A stretch of 20,059 bases of DNA. Origin: JAZRGE01 sp045644025. Lineage in GTDB: Bacteria > Bacillota > Clostridia > Oscillospirales > Acutalibacteraceae. Of the stretch, positions 1 through 7,490 are shown one piece after another; position 1 is the stretch's first letter, and each line of letters starts with the position of its first letter. The notes under the pieces were generated by a model, which ran no database searches, was not told the DNA's origin, and saw only the letters and a program-made list of their open reading frames with translations. The position numbers were made by a program, and so were the translations under genes. The stretch is from positions 1 to 20,059 of the forward strand of contig JAZRGE010000115.1 in the NCBI GenBank assembly GCA_045644025.1, written 5' to 3'.

Positions 1-111
1 TATTGTCTTCTCTTTGTTTCTTTATCCGAAACTCTTAATTAATTTAAGGGTCCTTATTTCGTTGTTTAATTTTCAAGGTTCGCTGCTCTCCCTTTTTTTG
101 GGCGCTCGATT
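1..111 (-). other. 5' leader of an rRNA operon that continues off the left edge
   Basis: Read on the minus strand, this stretch follows a strong promoter and contains CCTTGAAAATTAAACAAC (complement of about 61-78). This closely resembles the boxA-like element found in leaders and 16S-23S spacers of Firmicute rrn operons. No mature 16S sequence is visible, so the rRNA gene itself would begin beyond position 1. The remaining leader is AT-rich and non-coding. The assignment rests on the promoter plus leader motif and is an inference; another stable-RNA operon with the same antitermination motif is the main alternative. Confidence 0.6.
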
Positions 112-140
112 ATATTACCACAGCGTTTTGCGCTTGTCAA
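112..140 (-). promoter_or_regulatory. Strong sigma-A promoter of the presumed rRNA operon
   Basis: On the minus strand a perfect -35 TTGACA (140-135) is followed by a 17-bp spacer and a -10 TAATAT (117-112). The spacer carries a small inverted repeat, AGCG-N5-CGCT. The promoter points out of the left edge into a boxA-like leader, which fits a highly expressed stable-RNA operon rather than a protein gene. Confidence 0.75.
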
Positions 141-201
141 CTGTTTTTTTCACTATTTTTTAAAATTTTTTTCAAAATATCGAAATTCACCTTTTTGCAT
201 C

Positions 202-229
202 AAAAAACGCTGCCGAAACAGCGTTTTTT
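202..229 (-). terminator. Rho-independent terminator downstream of rsmI
   Basis: The inverted repeat AAAAAACGCTG / CAGCGTTTTTT flanks a 6-nt loop, forming an 11-bp stem whose outer part supplies the U run. It begins 15 nt after the rsmI stop. Because both arms end in A/T runs it could terminate in either direction, and so insulates rsmI from the downstream rRNA promoter. Confidence 0.85.
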
Positions 230-243
230 ATACGATTCGACTA

Positions 244-1071
244 TTACATTTTAGCCAAAGCGGCATAGATATCGCTTTTCTTGAAGCCGGATATCTTTGC
301 TGCGTGGGATGCAGCAGCCGAGGCTGGCTGGCCGGACTCCTTAAATTCCACGGCCATTTCCACGGCGCGCTCAAAGGTGATCTCCTCTTCGGCCTGCGGC
401 TGGCAGCCATCCACCACCAGCACAAACTCGCCCTTCGGCGGATTAGCAGTGAAATATTCCACTGCCGCAGGGATGGTGGTGATCATCACATTTTCGTGAA
501 GCTTGGTGAGTTCCTTCGCAAAAGCTATGCGGCGATCCCCGAATATGCCTTTCATATCCTTTAACGTGTTGAGCAATTTATGAGGTGCTTCATAGAATAT
601 CATTGTGCGGGTCTCTCGCTCCAGAGATTGCAGATGCTCTGCTCGGCGGGGCTTATTCACCGAAAGAAAACCTTCGAAACAAAAGCGCCCCGATTCAAAG
701 CCCGAAAGCGCCAAAGCCGTGATAACTGCTGTGGGGCCGGGGACTGTTTCCACGCTTACACCCTTTTCGTGGCACAACGCCACCAGATCCCTGCCGGGAT
801 CCGACACGGCCGGCATACCTGCATCGGTCACTATTGCACAGGTCTGGCCGCCCATAAGACGAGACACTATCTCTTCTCCGCGCTCAACCTTATTATGCTC
901 GTGGTAGCTAACCATAGGAGTGTGGATACCAAAATGATTAAGCAATTTAACGGTGACCCTTGTATCCTCCGCAGCGATAAAATCCACCGTGGACAGAGTA
1001 TCCACCGCTCTGGGAGACATGTCACCCAGATTTCCGATCGGGGTGCCTACAATATATAATTTGCCTGCCAC
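244..1071 (-). CDS. rsmI: 16S rRNA (cytidine(1402)-2'-O)-methyltransferase RsmI
   Basis: RsmI uses SAM to 2'-O-methylate C1402 in the decoding centre of 16S rRNA; it belongs to the tetrapyrrole (corrin/porphyrin) methylase fold. Visible family motifs are VGTPIGNLGD near the N-terminus, AEDTR, DAGMPAVSDPG and VPGPTAVITALALSG. The length of 275 residues matches the usual ~275-290. The frame is open to a GTG at 1080, but AGGTGA sits 5 nt upstream of the GTG at 1071, and the resulting start (M-A-G-K-L-Y-I-V-G-T-P) is typical of the family, so I prefer 1071. It is the last gene of the cysS-trmN6-TPR-rsmI group and ends at a strong terminator. In Bacillus, rsmI is likewise next to a TrmN6-type gene (yabB), which supports both assignments. 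Confidence 0.95.
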   Translation of the reverse strand: MAGKLYIVGTPIGNLGDMSPRAVDTLSTVDFIAAEDTRVTVKLLNHFGIHTPMVSYHEHNKVERGEEIVSRLMGGQTCAIVTDAGMPAVSDPGRDLVALCHEKGVSVETVPGPTAVITALALSGFESGRFCFEGFLSVNKPRRAEHLQSLERETRTMIFYEAPHKLLNTLKDMKGIFGDRRIAFAKELTKLHENVMITTIPAAVEYFTANPPKGEFVLVVDGCQPQAEEEITFERAVEMAVEFKESGQPASAAASHAAKISGFKKSDIYAALAKM

Positions 1072-1110
1072 AACATTCACCTACCTATTATATACATATA
1101 TAAACAAATC

Positions 1111-1132
1111 GACCGCCGACTCTGCGGCGGTC
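1111..1132 (-). terminator. Hairpin between the TPR gene and rsmI (weak terminator or processing site)
   Basis: A perfect 8-bp GC-rich stem (GACCGCCG / CGGCGGTC) with a 6-nt loop lies 12 nt downstream of the TPR gene stop. The following bases on the minus strand (GATTTGTTTAT) are only moderately T-rich, so termination is probably partial. It may set the rsmI:TPR ratio or stabilise an upstream mRNA end. No obvious promoter was identified between it and rsmI. Confidence 0.5.
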
Positions 1133-1143
1133 GGGGATTATAA

Positions 1144-1947
1144 TTATTGGGATATCTCGGACAGCTTCTTTTTGGCTTCGGCTGCATAATATGTGTCTCC
1201 GCCGTTGGCTGCCACAAATTCATAGAGTTCTCGGGCTTTCCTCGGCTCGCCCAAATTTTCATAGCAGACAGCCATTGTATGACTATTTGCCACCTGCGCT
1301 ATCATATGATTTTCCATCGGCCCGTTTTCATTCGCTAATTTCAAAGCGTTTTCGTAGTCGCCCTCGGCGACAAGAACTCCTTTGCGAAGATTAGTCTTAA
1401 CTCTTTCCACTCTTTCAAGAAACTTCGGTGGTAGATTAGATTCTTCCAATATCATGGCAATGCGATCAAGGCATTCCTTTGCGGCTTCCACCTCACCCAT
1501 GGCTGCATACGCTACGCCGAGATTATTGAAATATGTAACATTAAGCAAAGTTGCTCCTTTTCCTTTGCTCATCACCGGGCCCACTTCCAGAAGAACATTT
1601 GCCGCCGCCTTGAAACTACCCTTGGCGTAAAGACCCGCAGCCAGGTTAATGCCCGAGAAACGTCGAACTCGTTCCCTTTTGCTGCTTTGATATTCCAGAT
1701 CGTATATCCAAATGAATTGCTCTACAAAACAGTTATTAAATATGTCTGCTATGCGCTTGCTTTTTTGTCTCATATACCAAAGAAAGAAAAATGCGTTCAG
1801 CGAAATAGATCCGACAAAAATCACATCCGCAACGCCTTCATCAACATACACAAGGCTTGGATTAAAGCTCAAAAATACTCTGAGCGCACCCAAAAGCGCA
1901 CAAGCCACTACATAAAGAGCAAAAATACGCCTGTGATAACGCAGCAT
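1144..1947 (-). CDS. Membrane-anchored TPR-repeat protein of unknown function
   Basis: I do not recognise a named family. The 267-residue product has two hydrophobic segments (about residues 8-28 and 40-59) followed by the basic stretch RQKSKR, so the rest is predicted to be cytoplasmic. The C-terminal ~170 residues read as helical TPR-like repeats, with typical A/G/Y/L spacing at about 101-126, 138-171, 187-206 and 220-253. TPRs usually mediate protein-protein contacts; no catalytic motif is seen. A good ribosome binding site (GGGGGAG) precedes the ATG at 1947, and the gap to trmN6 is only 18 nt, so it is co-transcribed with it. Sampled lines here are about 33-43% GC against about 50% in neighbours. 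That suggests an accessory gene inserted between the otherwise paired trmN6 and rsmI. Confidence 0.75.
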   Translation of the reverse strand: MLRYHRRIFALYVVACALLGALRVFLSFNPSLVYVDEGVADVIFVGSISLNAFFFLWYMRQKSKRIADIFNNCFVEQFIWIYDLEYQSSKRERVRRFSGINLAAGLYAKGSFKAAANVLLEVGPVMSKGKGATLLNVTYFNNLGVAYAAMGEVEAAKECLDRIAMILEESNLPPKFLERVERVKTNLRKGVLVAEGDYENALKLANENGPMENHMIAQVANSHTMAVCYENLGEPRKARELYEFVAANGGDTYYAAEAKKKLSEISQ

Positions 1948-1965
1948 AGGATCTCCCCCTTTAAT

Positions 1966-2622
1966 TTACACTATCCTGGTGGGTAAGATTTTAAGGCCGG
2001 GTTTGCCGCCTTTTTTGGCTTCCACAAGGCAGAGCCATGGGTCGGCATTAGTGTTTTTTGCCACACACTGCAATATTTTGGGCTCCAGGCCATGCTTTCT
2101 GAGAGCCCAAAAAACATCGCAAAGCCGCTCGGGACGCTGGCAGACGCAAAGCCTGCCGCCATATTTAAGCAAATAATCGGCCGCCTTGGCCACATCTTCC
2201 ATAGAGCACTCGCCATCGTGGCGCGCCACGCCCTTCTCCCCTGCCCGTTCCATACCGCTTCCCTTTTTGAAATAGGGCGGATTGCAGGCGCAAAGGGAAA
2301 ACTTCTCGCGGGGCAGATATTCTTCTATCCTTCTCATATCGGCGCAGATAATCTCCACCCTGCCATCCGAAAACTCGGCGGCGCTGCGGGCAGCAAGCTC
2401 AGCCGCGGCTGCAGATATTTCCACACCCAAGGCCTTGGCGAACTGATTATCCCTGCACCAAAGCATGGGGATAATGCCACAACCCGTGCCCAAATCCACA
2501 GCATTATCGCTTTTTCTTGGGGCCGAAAACTCGGCCAGCAGAGCTGCATCGGTGCCAAATCGGGGATCTTCCGAAATATACACTCCTATATTTTCGGATG
2601 TCTTTTCCAAGGTGATGCTCAT
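1966..2622 (-). CDS. tRNA1(Val) (adenine(37)-N6)-methyltransferase family (TrmN6/YfiC-like)
   Basis: This is a class I SAM-dependent methyltransferase with a Rossmann fold. Motif I DLGTGCGIIPM is at about residues 43-53 and the N6-adenine-type motif IV NPPYFKKGSG at about 114-123, the pattern of TrmN6/YfiC/YabB enzymes that methylate A37 of tRNA-Val. The open frame extends upstream to a GTG at 2634. The ATG at 2622 is better: GGAG lies 6 nt before it, and it forms an ATGA overlap with the cysS stop, implying translational coupling. Length is 218 residues, close to the ~235-250 of the family. Sitting with rsmI and cysS, it fits a translation-related cluster. The exact tRNA substrate is inferred from family membership and was not tested. 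Confidence 0.85.
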   Translation of the reverse strand: MSITLEKTSENIGVYISEDPRFGTDAALLAEFSAPRKSDNAVDLGTGCGIIPMLWCRDNQFAKALGVEISAAAAELAARSAAEFSDGRVEIICADMRRIEEYLPREKFSLCACNPPYFKKGSGMERAGEKGVARHDGECSMEDVAKAADYLLKYGGRLCVCQRPERLCDVFWALRKHGLEPKILQCVAKNTNADPWLCLVEAKKGGKPGLKILPTRIV

Positions 2623-3998
2623 TGGCGGCTCCACTTAACACCGTGGGGAGTATCCTCCAGCACGATGCCCATAGCCTTTAATTTATCTCGGATTTCGTCA
2701 GCTGTCTTGAAATCCTTATTCTTTCTTGCTTCGGTGCGCTTTGCAATAAGATCTTCCACCTCGGCATCCAAAGAATCGTCTTCTTTATTATAAAGCAGGC
2801 CGAGCACACCGCAAAGCTCTTCCAGAGCGGATATCATAGCTCTGATAGATTCCTTGCCTGCGTTTTCCCTTATGGCAAGATTGGAATCCTTAACAAGATT
2901 AAAGATAGCGGCAAGAGCATCGGCAGTGTTGAGATCATCATCCATAGCCTCTATAAATTCAGCCCTGCGCTTTTCGATAAACTCGGGAACTTCTCCTCCT
3001 TCGGCTGCATGAGAAAGAGCAAACTCCAGATCGGTGCGGCAATTATAAAGCCTTTCCAACGCATTCTTGGATTGCTCGATTATCTCCACACTATAATTGA
3101 TGGGGCTACGGTAATGAGAAGACACCATTATGTATCTGATAGGCTCATAGCCAAACTTCTCGGCCACTTCGCGCACGGTGAAGAAATTGCCGAGAGATTT
3201 CGACATTTTTCTGTTGTCTACATTAATATAGCCGTTGTGCATCCAATAATTAGCAAAGGAGCAGCCGTTGGCACACTCGCTCTGAGCGATCTCGTTTTCG
3301 TGGTGGGGGAAGATAAGATCCTGGCCGCCGCAATGGATATCAATGGTATCGCCAAGGAATCTGCCTGCCATAGCGGAGCATTCTATATGCCAACCGGGCC
3401 TTCCTTCGCCATAAGGAGACTGCCAATAGGGCTCACCGGGCTTGGCGGATTTCCAAAGGCAGAAATCCATAGGATTCTCCTTCTGCTCCGAAACATCTAT
3501 TCTTGCGCCTGCTTCCAGATCTTCCATGGGCTGATGAGAAAGCTTGCCATATTCATCAAACTTCATTGCTCGGAAATAAACATCGCCCTTGGATTCATAG
3601 GCATAGCCCTTCTCCACAAGCTTTCCGATAATACCGAGAATAGCATCAATATTTTCGGTGGCCTTGGGATGAACCGTGGCCTCTCGCACGTTAAGGCCCT
3701 TGGCATCCACCATATATTCGGCAATATAGCGCTTGGCTACTTCCTCCACGGTGATGCCTTCGGCCAGAGCCTTATTGATAAGCTTATCATCGATATCGGT
3801 GAAGTTCTGCACAAATTTTACATCCCAGCCGCGCCATTCCAAATAGCGGCGAAGCACATCGAAAACACAAAGGGGGCGGGCATTGCCTATGTGGATATAG
3901 TTATAGACAGTGGGGCCGCAGGCATAGATGCGCACCTTACCTTCTTCGATAGGAATAAACTCCTGCTTTTGGCGGGTGAGAGTGTTGTAAATCTTCAT
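2619..3998 (-). CDS. cysS: Cysteinyl-tRNA synthetase
   Basis: CysRS attaches cysteine to tRNA-Cys in two ATP-dependent steps in the cytosol. Class I signatures are clear: HIGN at residues 36-39 and KMSKS at 264-268. The four zinc ligands of the family are present in the right order and spacing (C27, C207, H232, E236), with GWHIECSAM and FPHHENEIAQSE around them. Length 459 is standard for a bacterial CysRS. The ATG at 3998 has AAGGAGC 9 nt upstream. Transcription comes from a promoter at about 4082-4110, giving a short structured leader (see separate entry) and running into the trmN6-like gene through an ATGA overlap. It is divergent from galE. Confidence 0.97.
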   Translation of the reverse strand: MKIYNTLTRQKQEFIPIEEGKVRIYACGPTVYNYIHIGNARPLCVFDVLRRYLEWRGWDVKFVQNFTDIDDKLINKALAEGITVEEVAKRYIAEYMVDAKGLNVREATVHPKATENIDAILGIIGKLVEKGYAYESKGDVYFRAMKFDEYGKLSHQPMEDLEAGARIDVSEQKENPMDFCLWKSAKPGEPYWQSPYGEGRPGWHIECSAMAGRFLGDTIDIHCGGQDLIFPHHENEIAQSECANGCSFANYWMHNGYINVDNRKMSKSLGNFFTVREVAEKFGYEPIRYIMVSSHYRSPINYSVEIIEQSKNALERLYNCRTDLEFALSHAAEGGEVPEFIEKRRAEFIEAMDDDLNTADALAAIFNLVKDSNLAIRENAGKESIRAMISALEELCGVLGLLYNKEDDSLDAEVEDLIAKRTEARKNKDFKTADEIRDKLKAMGIVLEDTPHGVKWSRQ

Positions 3999-4030
3999 TA
4001 GTATTGCTCCTTAAAAGAGATTTCTGCTAT

Positions 4031-4076
4031 AACAGGGTGCAAAAACAACCTTTTAGGCTGCCGATTCTCCCCTGTT
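4031..4076 (-). promoter_or_regulatory. Structured 5' leader of the cysS transcript
   Basis: Minus-strand RNA starting near 4075 would begin AACAGGG (4076-4070), complementary to CCCTGTT (4037-4031). Nested inside is CAGCC-TAAAA-GGTTG (4060-4046), a 5-bp stem with one G-U pair, followed by TTTTT (4045-4041). The G-U pair only forms on the cysS strand, so the fold fits cysS RNA and not the opposite strand. This may be a 5'-protecting stem or a small attenuator. The leader is about 75 nt, too short for a T-box. Function is unproven. Confidence 0.4.
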
Positions 4077-4081
4077 TAATA

Positions 4082-4110
4082 ATTATACATAATTTTATTA
4101 AAATAAGCAA
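4082..4110 (-). promoter_or_regulatory. Promoter of cysS
   Basis: The minus strand shows -35 TTGCTT (4110-4105), a 17-bp spacer and a perfect -10 TATAAT (4087-4082). It lies back to back with the galE promoter, the two -35 boxes being only 9 bp apart, so the two genes could share regulatory sites. Confidence 0.75.
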
Positions 4111-4119
4111 GTATTTGTA

Positions 4120-4148
4120 TTGACGAAGGAAAAATATTGTTTTATAAT
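4120..4148 (+). promoter_or_regulatory. Promoter of galE
   Basis: -35 TTGACG (4120-4125), 17-bp spacer and perfect -10 TATAAT (4143-4148), about 40 bp upstream of the galE start. No cre-like or other operator was recognised around it. Confidence 0.8.
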
Positions 4149-4189
4149 TATATCACAACTTGTTCTAATGTTTCTTGGAGGTAGCAAAA

Positions 4190-5203
4190 ATGGCAATTCT
4201 TATCACCGGAGGCGCCGGCTATATCGGCAGCCACACCTGTATCGAGCTGAAGAAAGCAGGCTACGATATGGTTATAGTGGATAATCTTTCCAACAGCAAG
4301 GAAGAATCCCTTAAAAGAATAGAAAAAATTATGGGCTGCTCCGTGCCCTTCTACAAGGCCGATATTCTTGATCGTGCCGCTTTGCAGGAAATTTTCCGCA
4401 AGCATAATATAGAGGCTGTGATCCATTTCGCAGGCTTAAAAGCCGTGGGCGAATCGGTGCAGATCCCCCTTAAATATTATGAGAACAATATTGCAGGCAC
4501 CGTGGTGCTGCTGGAAGTAATGGCCGAGTTTGGCGTGAAGAAGATCGTTTTCAGTTCTTCTGCCACAGTTTACGGCGCCGCCGAAGAAGTGCCTCTTAAG
4601 GAAAATATGCCCCTTGGTGCCACCAATCCTTATGGCAAAACAAAGCTCTACATAGAAGAGATCATGCGCGATCTTTATGTTTCGGATAAAACATGGTCTA
4701 TCTGCCTGCTCCGCTATTTCAATCCCATCGGCGCTCACGAAAGCGGCACTATCGGCGAAGATCCCCAGGGCATACCCAACAACATCATGCCCTATATCTC
4801 CCAGGTGGCTATTGGCAAGCTGCCCCATCTTAATGTTTTCGGCAACGACTACGACACTGCCGACGGCACCGGTGTGCGCGACTACATCCACGTGGTAGAT
4901 CTGGCAAAAGGCCACGTGAAGGCTGTAAACTGGGTGCTCAACAACACCGGCTGCGATCCGATAAATCTCGGCACCGGCAACGGCTACAGCGTGCTTCAGC
5001 TTGTTCACGCATTTGAAAAAGCCTGCGGCAAGGAAATCCCCTTTAAGTTTACCGACCGCCGCCCCGGCGATCTGGCTGAGGTTTACGCCGATCCCTCCAA
5101 GGCAAAGGCTGTGCTTGGCTGGGAAGCTGAATACGATCTGGAGCGCATGTGCCAGGACGTTTGGCGCTGGCAGAGTTCCAATCCCAACGGCTACGACAAC
5201 TAA
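4190..5203 (+). CDS. galE: UDP-glucose 4-epimerase
   Basis: GalE interconverts UDP-galactose and UDP-glucose using bound NAD, in the Leloir pathway and in supply of cell-surface sugars. This is an extended SDR protein: the NAD-binding GGAGYIGSH lies at residues 7-15, SSSATVYG at 122-129 contains the catalytic serine S124, and YGKTK supplies the catalytic Y148 and K152. Length 337 matches the family (~338). The frame opens at a TTG at 4175, but GGAGGT (4177-4182) sits 7 nt before the ATG at 4190, which is therefore the start. It is a single-gene unit with its own promoter and a strong terminator. A galK lies 1.1 kb downstream in a separate operon, and no galT is present in the window. Confidence 0.95.
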   Translation: MAILITGGAGYIGSHTCIELKKAGYDMVIVDNLSNSKEESLKRIEKIMGCSVPFYKADILDRAALQEIFRKHNIEAVIHFAGLKAVGESVQIPLKYYENNIAGTVVLLEVMAEFGVKKIVFSSSATVYGAAEEVPLKENMPLGATNPYGKTKLYIEEIMRDLYVSDKTWSICLLRYFNPIGAHESGTIGEDPQGIPNNIMPYISQVAIGKLPHLNVFGNDYDTADGTGVRDYIHVVDLAKGHVKAVNWVLNNTGCDPINLGTGNGYSVLQLVHAFEKACGKEIPFKFTDRRPGDLAEVYADPSKAKAVLGWEAEYDLERMCQDVWRWQSSNPNGYDN

Positions 5204-5210
5204 TCTCTGA

Positions 5211-5237
5211 AAGCGGGCAGTTTTGCCCGCTTTTTTT
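5211..5237 (+). terminator. Rho-independent terminator of galE
   Basis: AAGCGGGCA / TGCCCGCTT form a 9-bp stem with a 4-nt loop, followed by a run of T to 5237. It begins 7 nt after the galE stop. Confidence 0.95.
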
Positions 5238-5252
5238 GCAACTAAAATATGC

Positions 5253-5281
5253 TTGTTTTAGGAATGCAACTATTGTATAAT
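5253..5281 (+). promoter_or_regulatory. Promoter of the yhaM-like/galK/apbE operon
   Basis: -35 TTGTTT (5253-5258), 17-bp spacer and perfect -10 TATAAT (5276-5281), about 33 bp before the first start codon and directly after the galE terminator. Confidence 0.75.
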
Positions 5282-5313
5282 ACCCTTATAAATGTTGTAA
5301 AAGGAGCTGCAAT

Positions 5314-6285
5314 ATGAACTACACCAAGAACGATGGCAGAGGCAACGTGGAAGGTTTCTTCCTTGTGGCCGCCTGCAGCGTGAAGATGACTAAAAAAGCT
5401 CAGCCCTATTTGGATATGGTCCTTTGCGATCCAACGGGAGAAATCAACGCCGTTTTCTGGGAATACGATCCGGACATTCACGGCGAATTTAACGTGAACA
5501 CCCTTGTGAAGATAAGGGGCAACGTCTCGCAATACAACGGCAGCGATCAGCTCAGGATCGAGCGCATCCGCCGCACAAGTGAGGCCGACGGAATCTCTAT
5601 TTCCGATTTCGTGCCCTCCACCGAGATTGCGGGAGACGTGCTCTACAACGCTATCTGCGAGATCGTAGAATCCTTTGAAGACACCCAGCTTAAAGATCTG
5701 TGCCGCGCCATTCTTTCGGAAGAAAAGGAGCATCTCCTTTTCTGGCCTGCCGCCTTTAAGCTGCATCACGCAGTGCGCGGCGGTCTGCTTTATCACACTC
5801 TTTCGGTAGCACGCCTTTGCGAAAGCATCTGCAAGATCTATCCCTTTATCCGCCGCGATCTGCTGCTTTCGGGCGCAATATTGCACGATATCGGCAAGGT
5901 TTGGGAGTTCCAAGTAGGAGAAGCCGGTATTGCCAACGATTACTCCGTGAAAGGCAATCTGCTGGGGCATCTTTATATGGGCGCCCTTAAGATAGATTCC
6001 GTGGCCAAGCAGTTGGGCGTGAACGAAGAAAAATCTCTGCTCCTGCAGCATATGCTTATTTCTCACCACGGAGATCCCGAATTTGGCGCCGCTGTGCGCC
6101 CTATGTTTATCGAGGCCGAAGTGCTCTCTCAGCTGGACTGCCTGGATGCCACGATCTACGAAATGGGCAGCGCCATCGCAGGAGTGAACGCAGGCGAATT
6201 CACAGGCCGCCAGTGGGCACTGGACAATCGCAAGCTTTATAACCACGGCCTTGAAGATACAACCCCAAAAGCAAAGCTCATATGA
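5314..6285 (+). CDS. OB-fold/HD-domain 3'-5' exoribonuclease, YhaM-like
   Basis: The 323-residue protein has an N-terminal OB-type nucleic-acid-binding region (about 10-90, with LCDPTGEINAVFW) and a C-terminal HD domain. In the HD domain, HHAVRGGLLYHT (151-162) and the metal-binding HD of ILHDIGKVWEF (H191, D192) are followed by LISHHGD. This architecture and length match YhaM, a Mn-dependent 3'-5' exoribonuclease of Firmicutes acting on RNA and single-stranded DNA. The ATG at 5314 follows AAGGAG. It is first in an operon with galK, which starts 10 nt after its stop, and apbE. The link to galactose metabolism is positional only. A phosphohydrolase role for the HD domain cannot be excluded from sequence, but the OB-HD pairing favours the nuclease. 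Confidence 0.85.
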   Translation: MNYTKNDGRGNVEGFFLVAACSVKMTKKAQPYLDMVLCDPTGEINAVFWEYDPDIHGEFNVNTLVKIRGNVSQYNGSDQLRIERIRRTSEADGISISDFVPSTEIAGDVLYNAICEIVESFEDTQLKDLCRAILSEEKEHLLFWPAAFKLHHAVRGGLLYHTLSVARLCESICKIYPFIRRDLLLSGAILHDIGKVWEFQVGEAGIANDYSVKGNLLGHLYMGALKIDSVAKQLGVNEEKSLLLQHMLISHHGDPEFGAAVRPMFIEAEVLSQLDCLDATIYEMGSAIAGVNAGEFTGRQWALDNRKLYNHGLEDTTPKAKLI

Positions 6286-6295
6286 GGTGAATAAA

Positions 6296-7465
6296 ATGGA
6301 ATTAAAAGAACTAAAAGCAAAATTCATTGAACTCTACGGCGGCTCGGAAGCTGATATTCGCTTTTTTGAATCCCCCGGCCGTGTTAATATAATCGGTGAA
6401 CACACCGATTACAACGGCGGCTACGTTATGCCCGCTGCTCTCACCCTTGCCACCACAGTGGCCGCAAGAAAGAGAGAAGACAATATAATTCGCCTTGCTG
6501 CCACCACTATCGACGCAAAAGTGGAAGCCTACACAGATAAGCTGAACGACTATCGCGATCTTAAATGGGGCAACTATCAGCTCGGCGTTATGTACGAAAT
6601 GCAGCAAAAGGGCTTCACGATTCCCGGTTGCGATCTGCTCTATGATGCCACTCTGCCCTTTGGCGCAGGTCTCTCTTCTTCCGCTTCGATCGAAGTTGTC
6701 ACCGCTATCACGGTGTCCGCCCTTGCAGGCGAGGCGCTAAACCCCGTGGATGCTGCCCTTATCGGCCAAAAGGCCGAAAACCAATACTGCGGCTGCAACT
6801 GCGGAATTATGGATCAGTTTGCATCGGCAATGGGCAAGAAAGATCACGCCATTCATCTTGATTGCAACACGCTGGACTACACCCTTGTACCCTTGGAGCT
6901 GGGTGATAACAGCCTTGTGATAACCAACACCAACAAGCCCCACAACCTTGTGGAATCTAAATACAACGAGCGCAGAAGCGAATGCGAAAAGGCCTTGGAT
7001 CTTTTCCGCGAAAGGATACCTAATCTTGGTGGCCTTTGCCTTATAAGCCCCGAAGAATTCGAGGCCAACAAAGATATTTTAGGCGAGGAAAATCTTTTGA
7101 AGCGTGCTCGCCACGCTGTTTATGAGCACCGCCGCACCGTGCTTGCGGTGGAAGCCCTTCGCGCAGGCGATATTGCCACATTAGGCGAGCTTATGAAGCA
7201 GAGCCACGTTTCTTTGAGAGACGATTACGAAGTGACCGGCAAGGAACTGGATGCGCTTTTTGATGCCGCAAAGGATCTGGATGGTGTGGCAGGCGTTCGT
7301 ATGACAGGCGGCGGCTTCGGCGGCTGCACCGTTGCCGTTGTTCGCAACGATTGCATTGATGCATATAAAGAAAAGGTGGCCGAAAGCTACACCGCCGCCA
7401 CAGGCTACGTGCCTTCCTTCTACATCTGCAGCGCAGGAGACGGCGGCAGAGAGATAACCGAATAA
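6296..7465 (+). CDS. galK: Galactokinase
   Basis: GalK phosphorylates alpha-D-galactose at C1 with ATP, the entry step of the Leloir pathway. The galactokinase signature GRVNIIGEHTDYNGG is at residues 28-42, the GHMP ATP-binding motif LPFGAGLSSSA at 120-130, CGIMDQFASAMG carries the catalytic aspartate, and MTGGGFGGCTV is the third GHMP motif near the C-terminus. At 389 residues it is a normal length. The frame is open from an ATG at 6251 inside the yhaM-like gene, but GAGGTGA (6284-6290) places the real start at 6296. It is co-transcribed with the upstream nuclease gene and with apbE 25 nt downstream. GalE is encoded nearby; GalT must be elsewhere or absent. Confidence 0.95.
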   Translation: MELKELKAKFIELYGGSEADIRFFESPGRVNIIGEHTDYNGGYVMPAALTLATTVAARKREDNIIRLAATTIDAKVEAYTDKLNDYRDLKWGNYQLGVMYEMQQKGFTIPGCDLLYDATLPFGAGLSSSASIEVVTAITVSALAGEALNPVDAALIGQKAENQYCGCNCGIMDQFASAMGKKDHAIHLDCNTLDYTLVPLELGDNSLVITNTNKPHNLVESKYNERRSECEKALDLFRERIPNLGGLCLISPEEFEANKDILGEENLLKRARHAVYEHRRTVLAVEALRAGDIATLGELMKQSHVSLRDDYEVTGKELDALFDAAKDLDGVAGVRMTGGGFGGCTVAVVRNDCIDAYKEKVAESYTAATGYVPSFYICSAGDGGREITE

Positions 7466-7490
7466 TAATTTTCAGCCCGGAGGAGAAGAT

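Noticed and set aside
3009..4001. A 330-codon plus-strand open frame opposite cysS
   Set aside because: It lies wholly on the complement of CysRS, which has all its catalytic and zinc motifs; no start signal or recognisable domain.
3999..4081. T-box riboswitch ahead of cysS
   Set aside because: The leader is only about 75 nt and lacks the conserved T-box sequence and stem I; only small stems are present.
5242..6327. A 361-codon minus-strand open frame opposite the YhaM-like gene
   Set aside because: It runs through the promoter and ribosome binding site of the real operon and has no family features.
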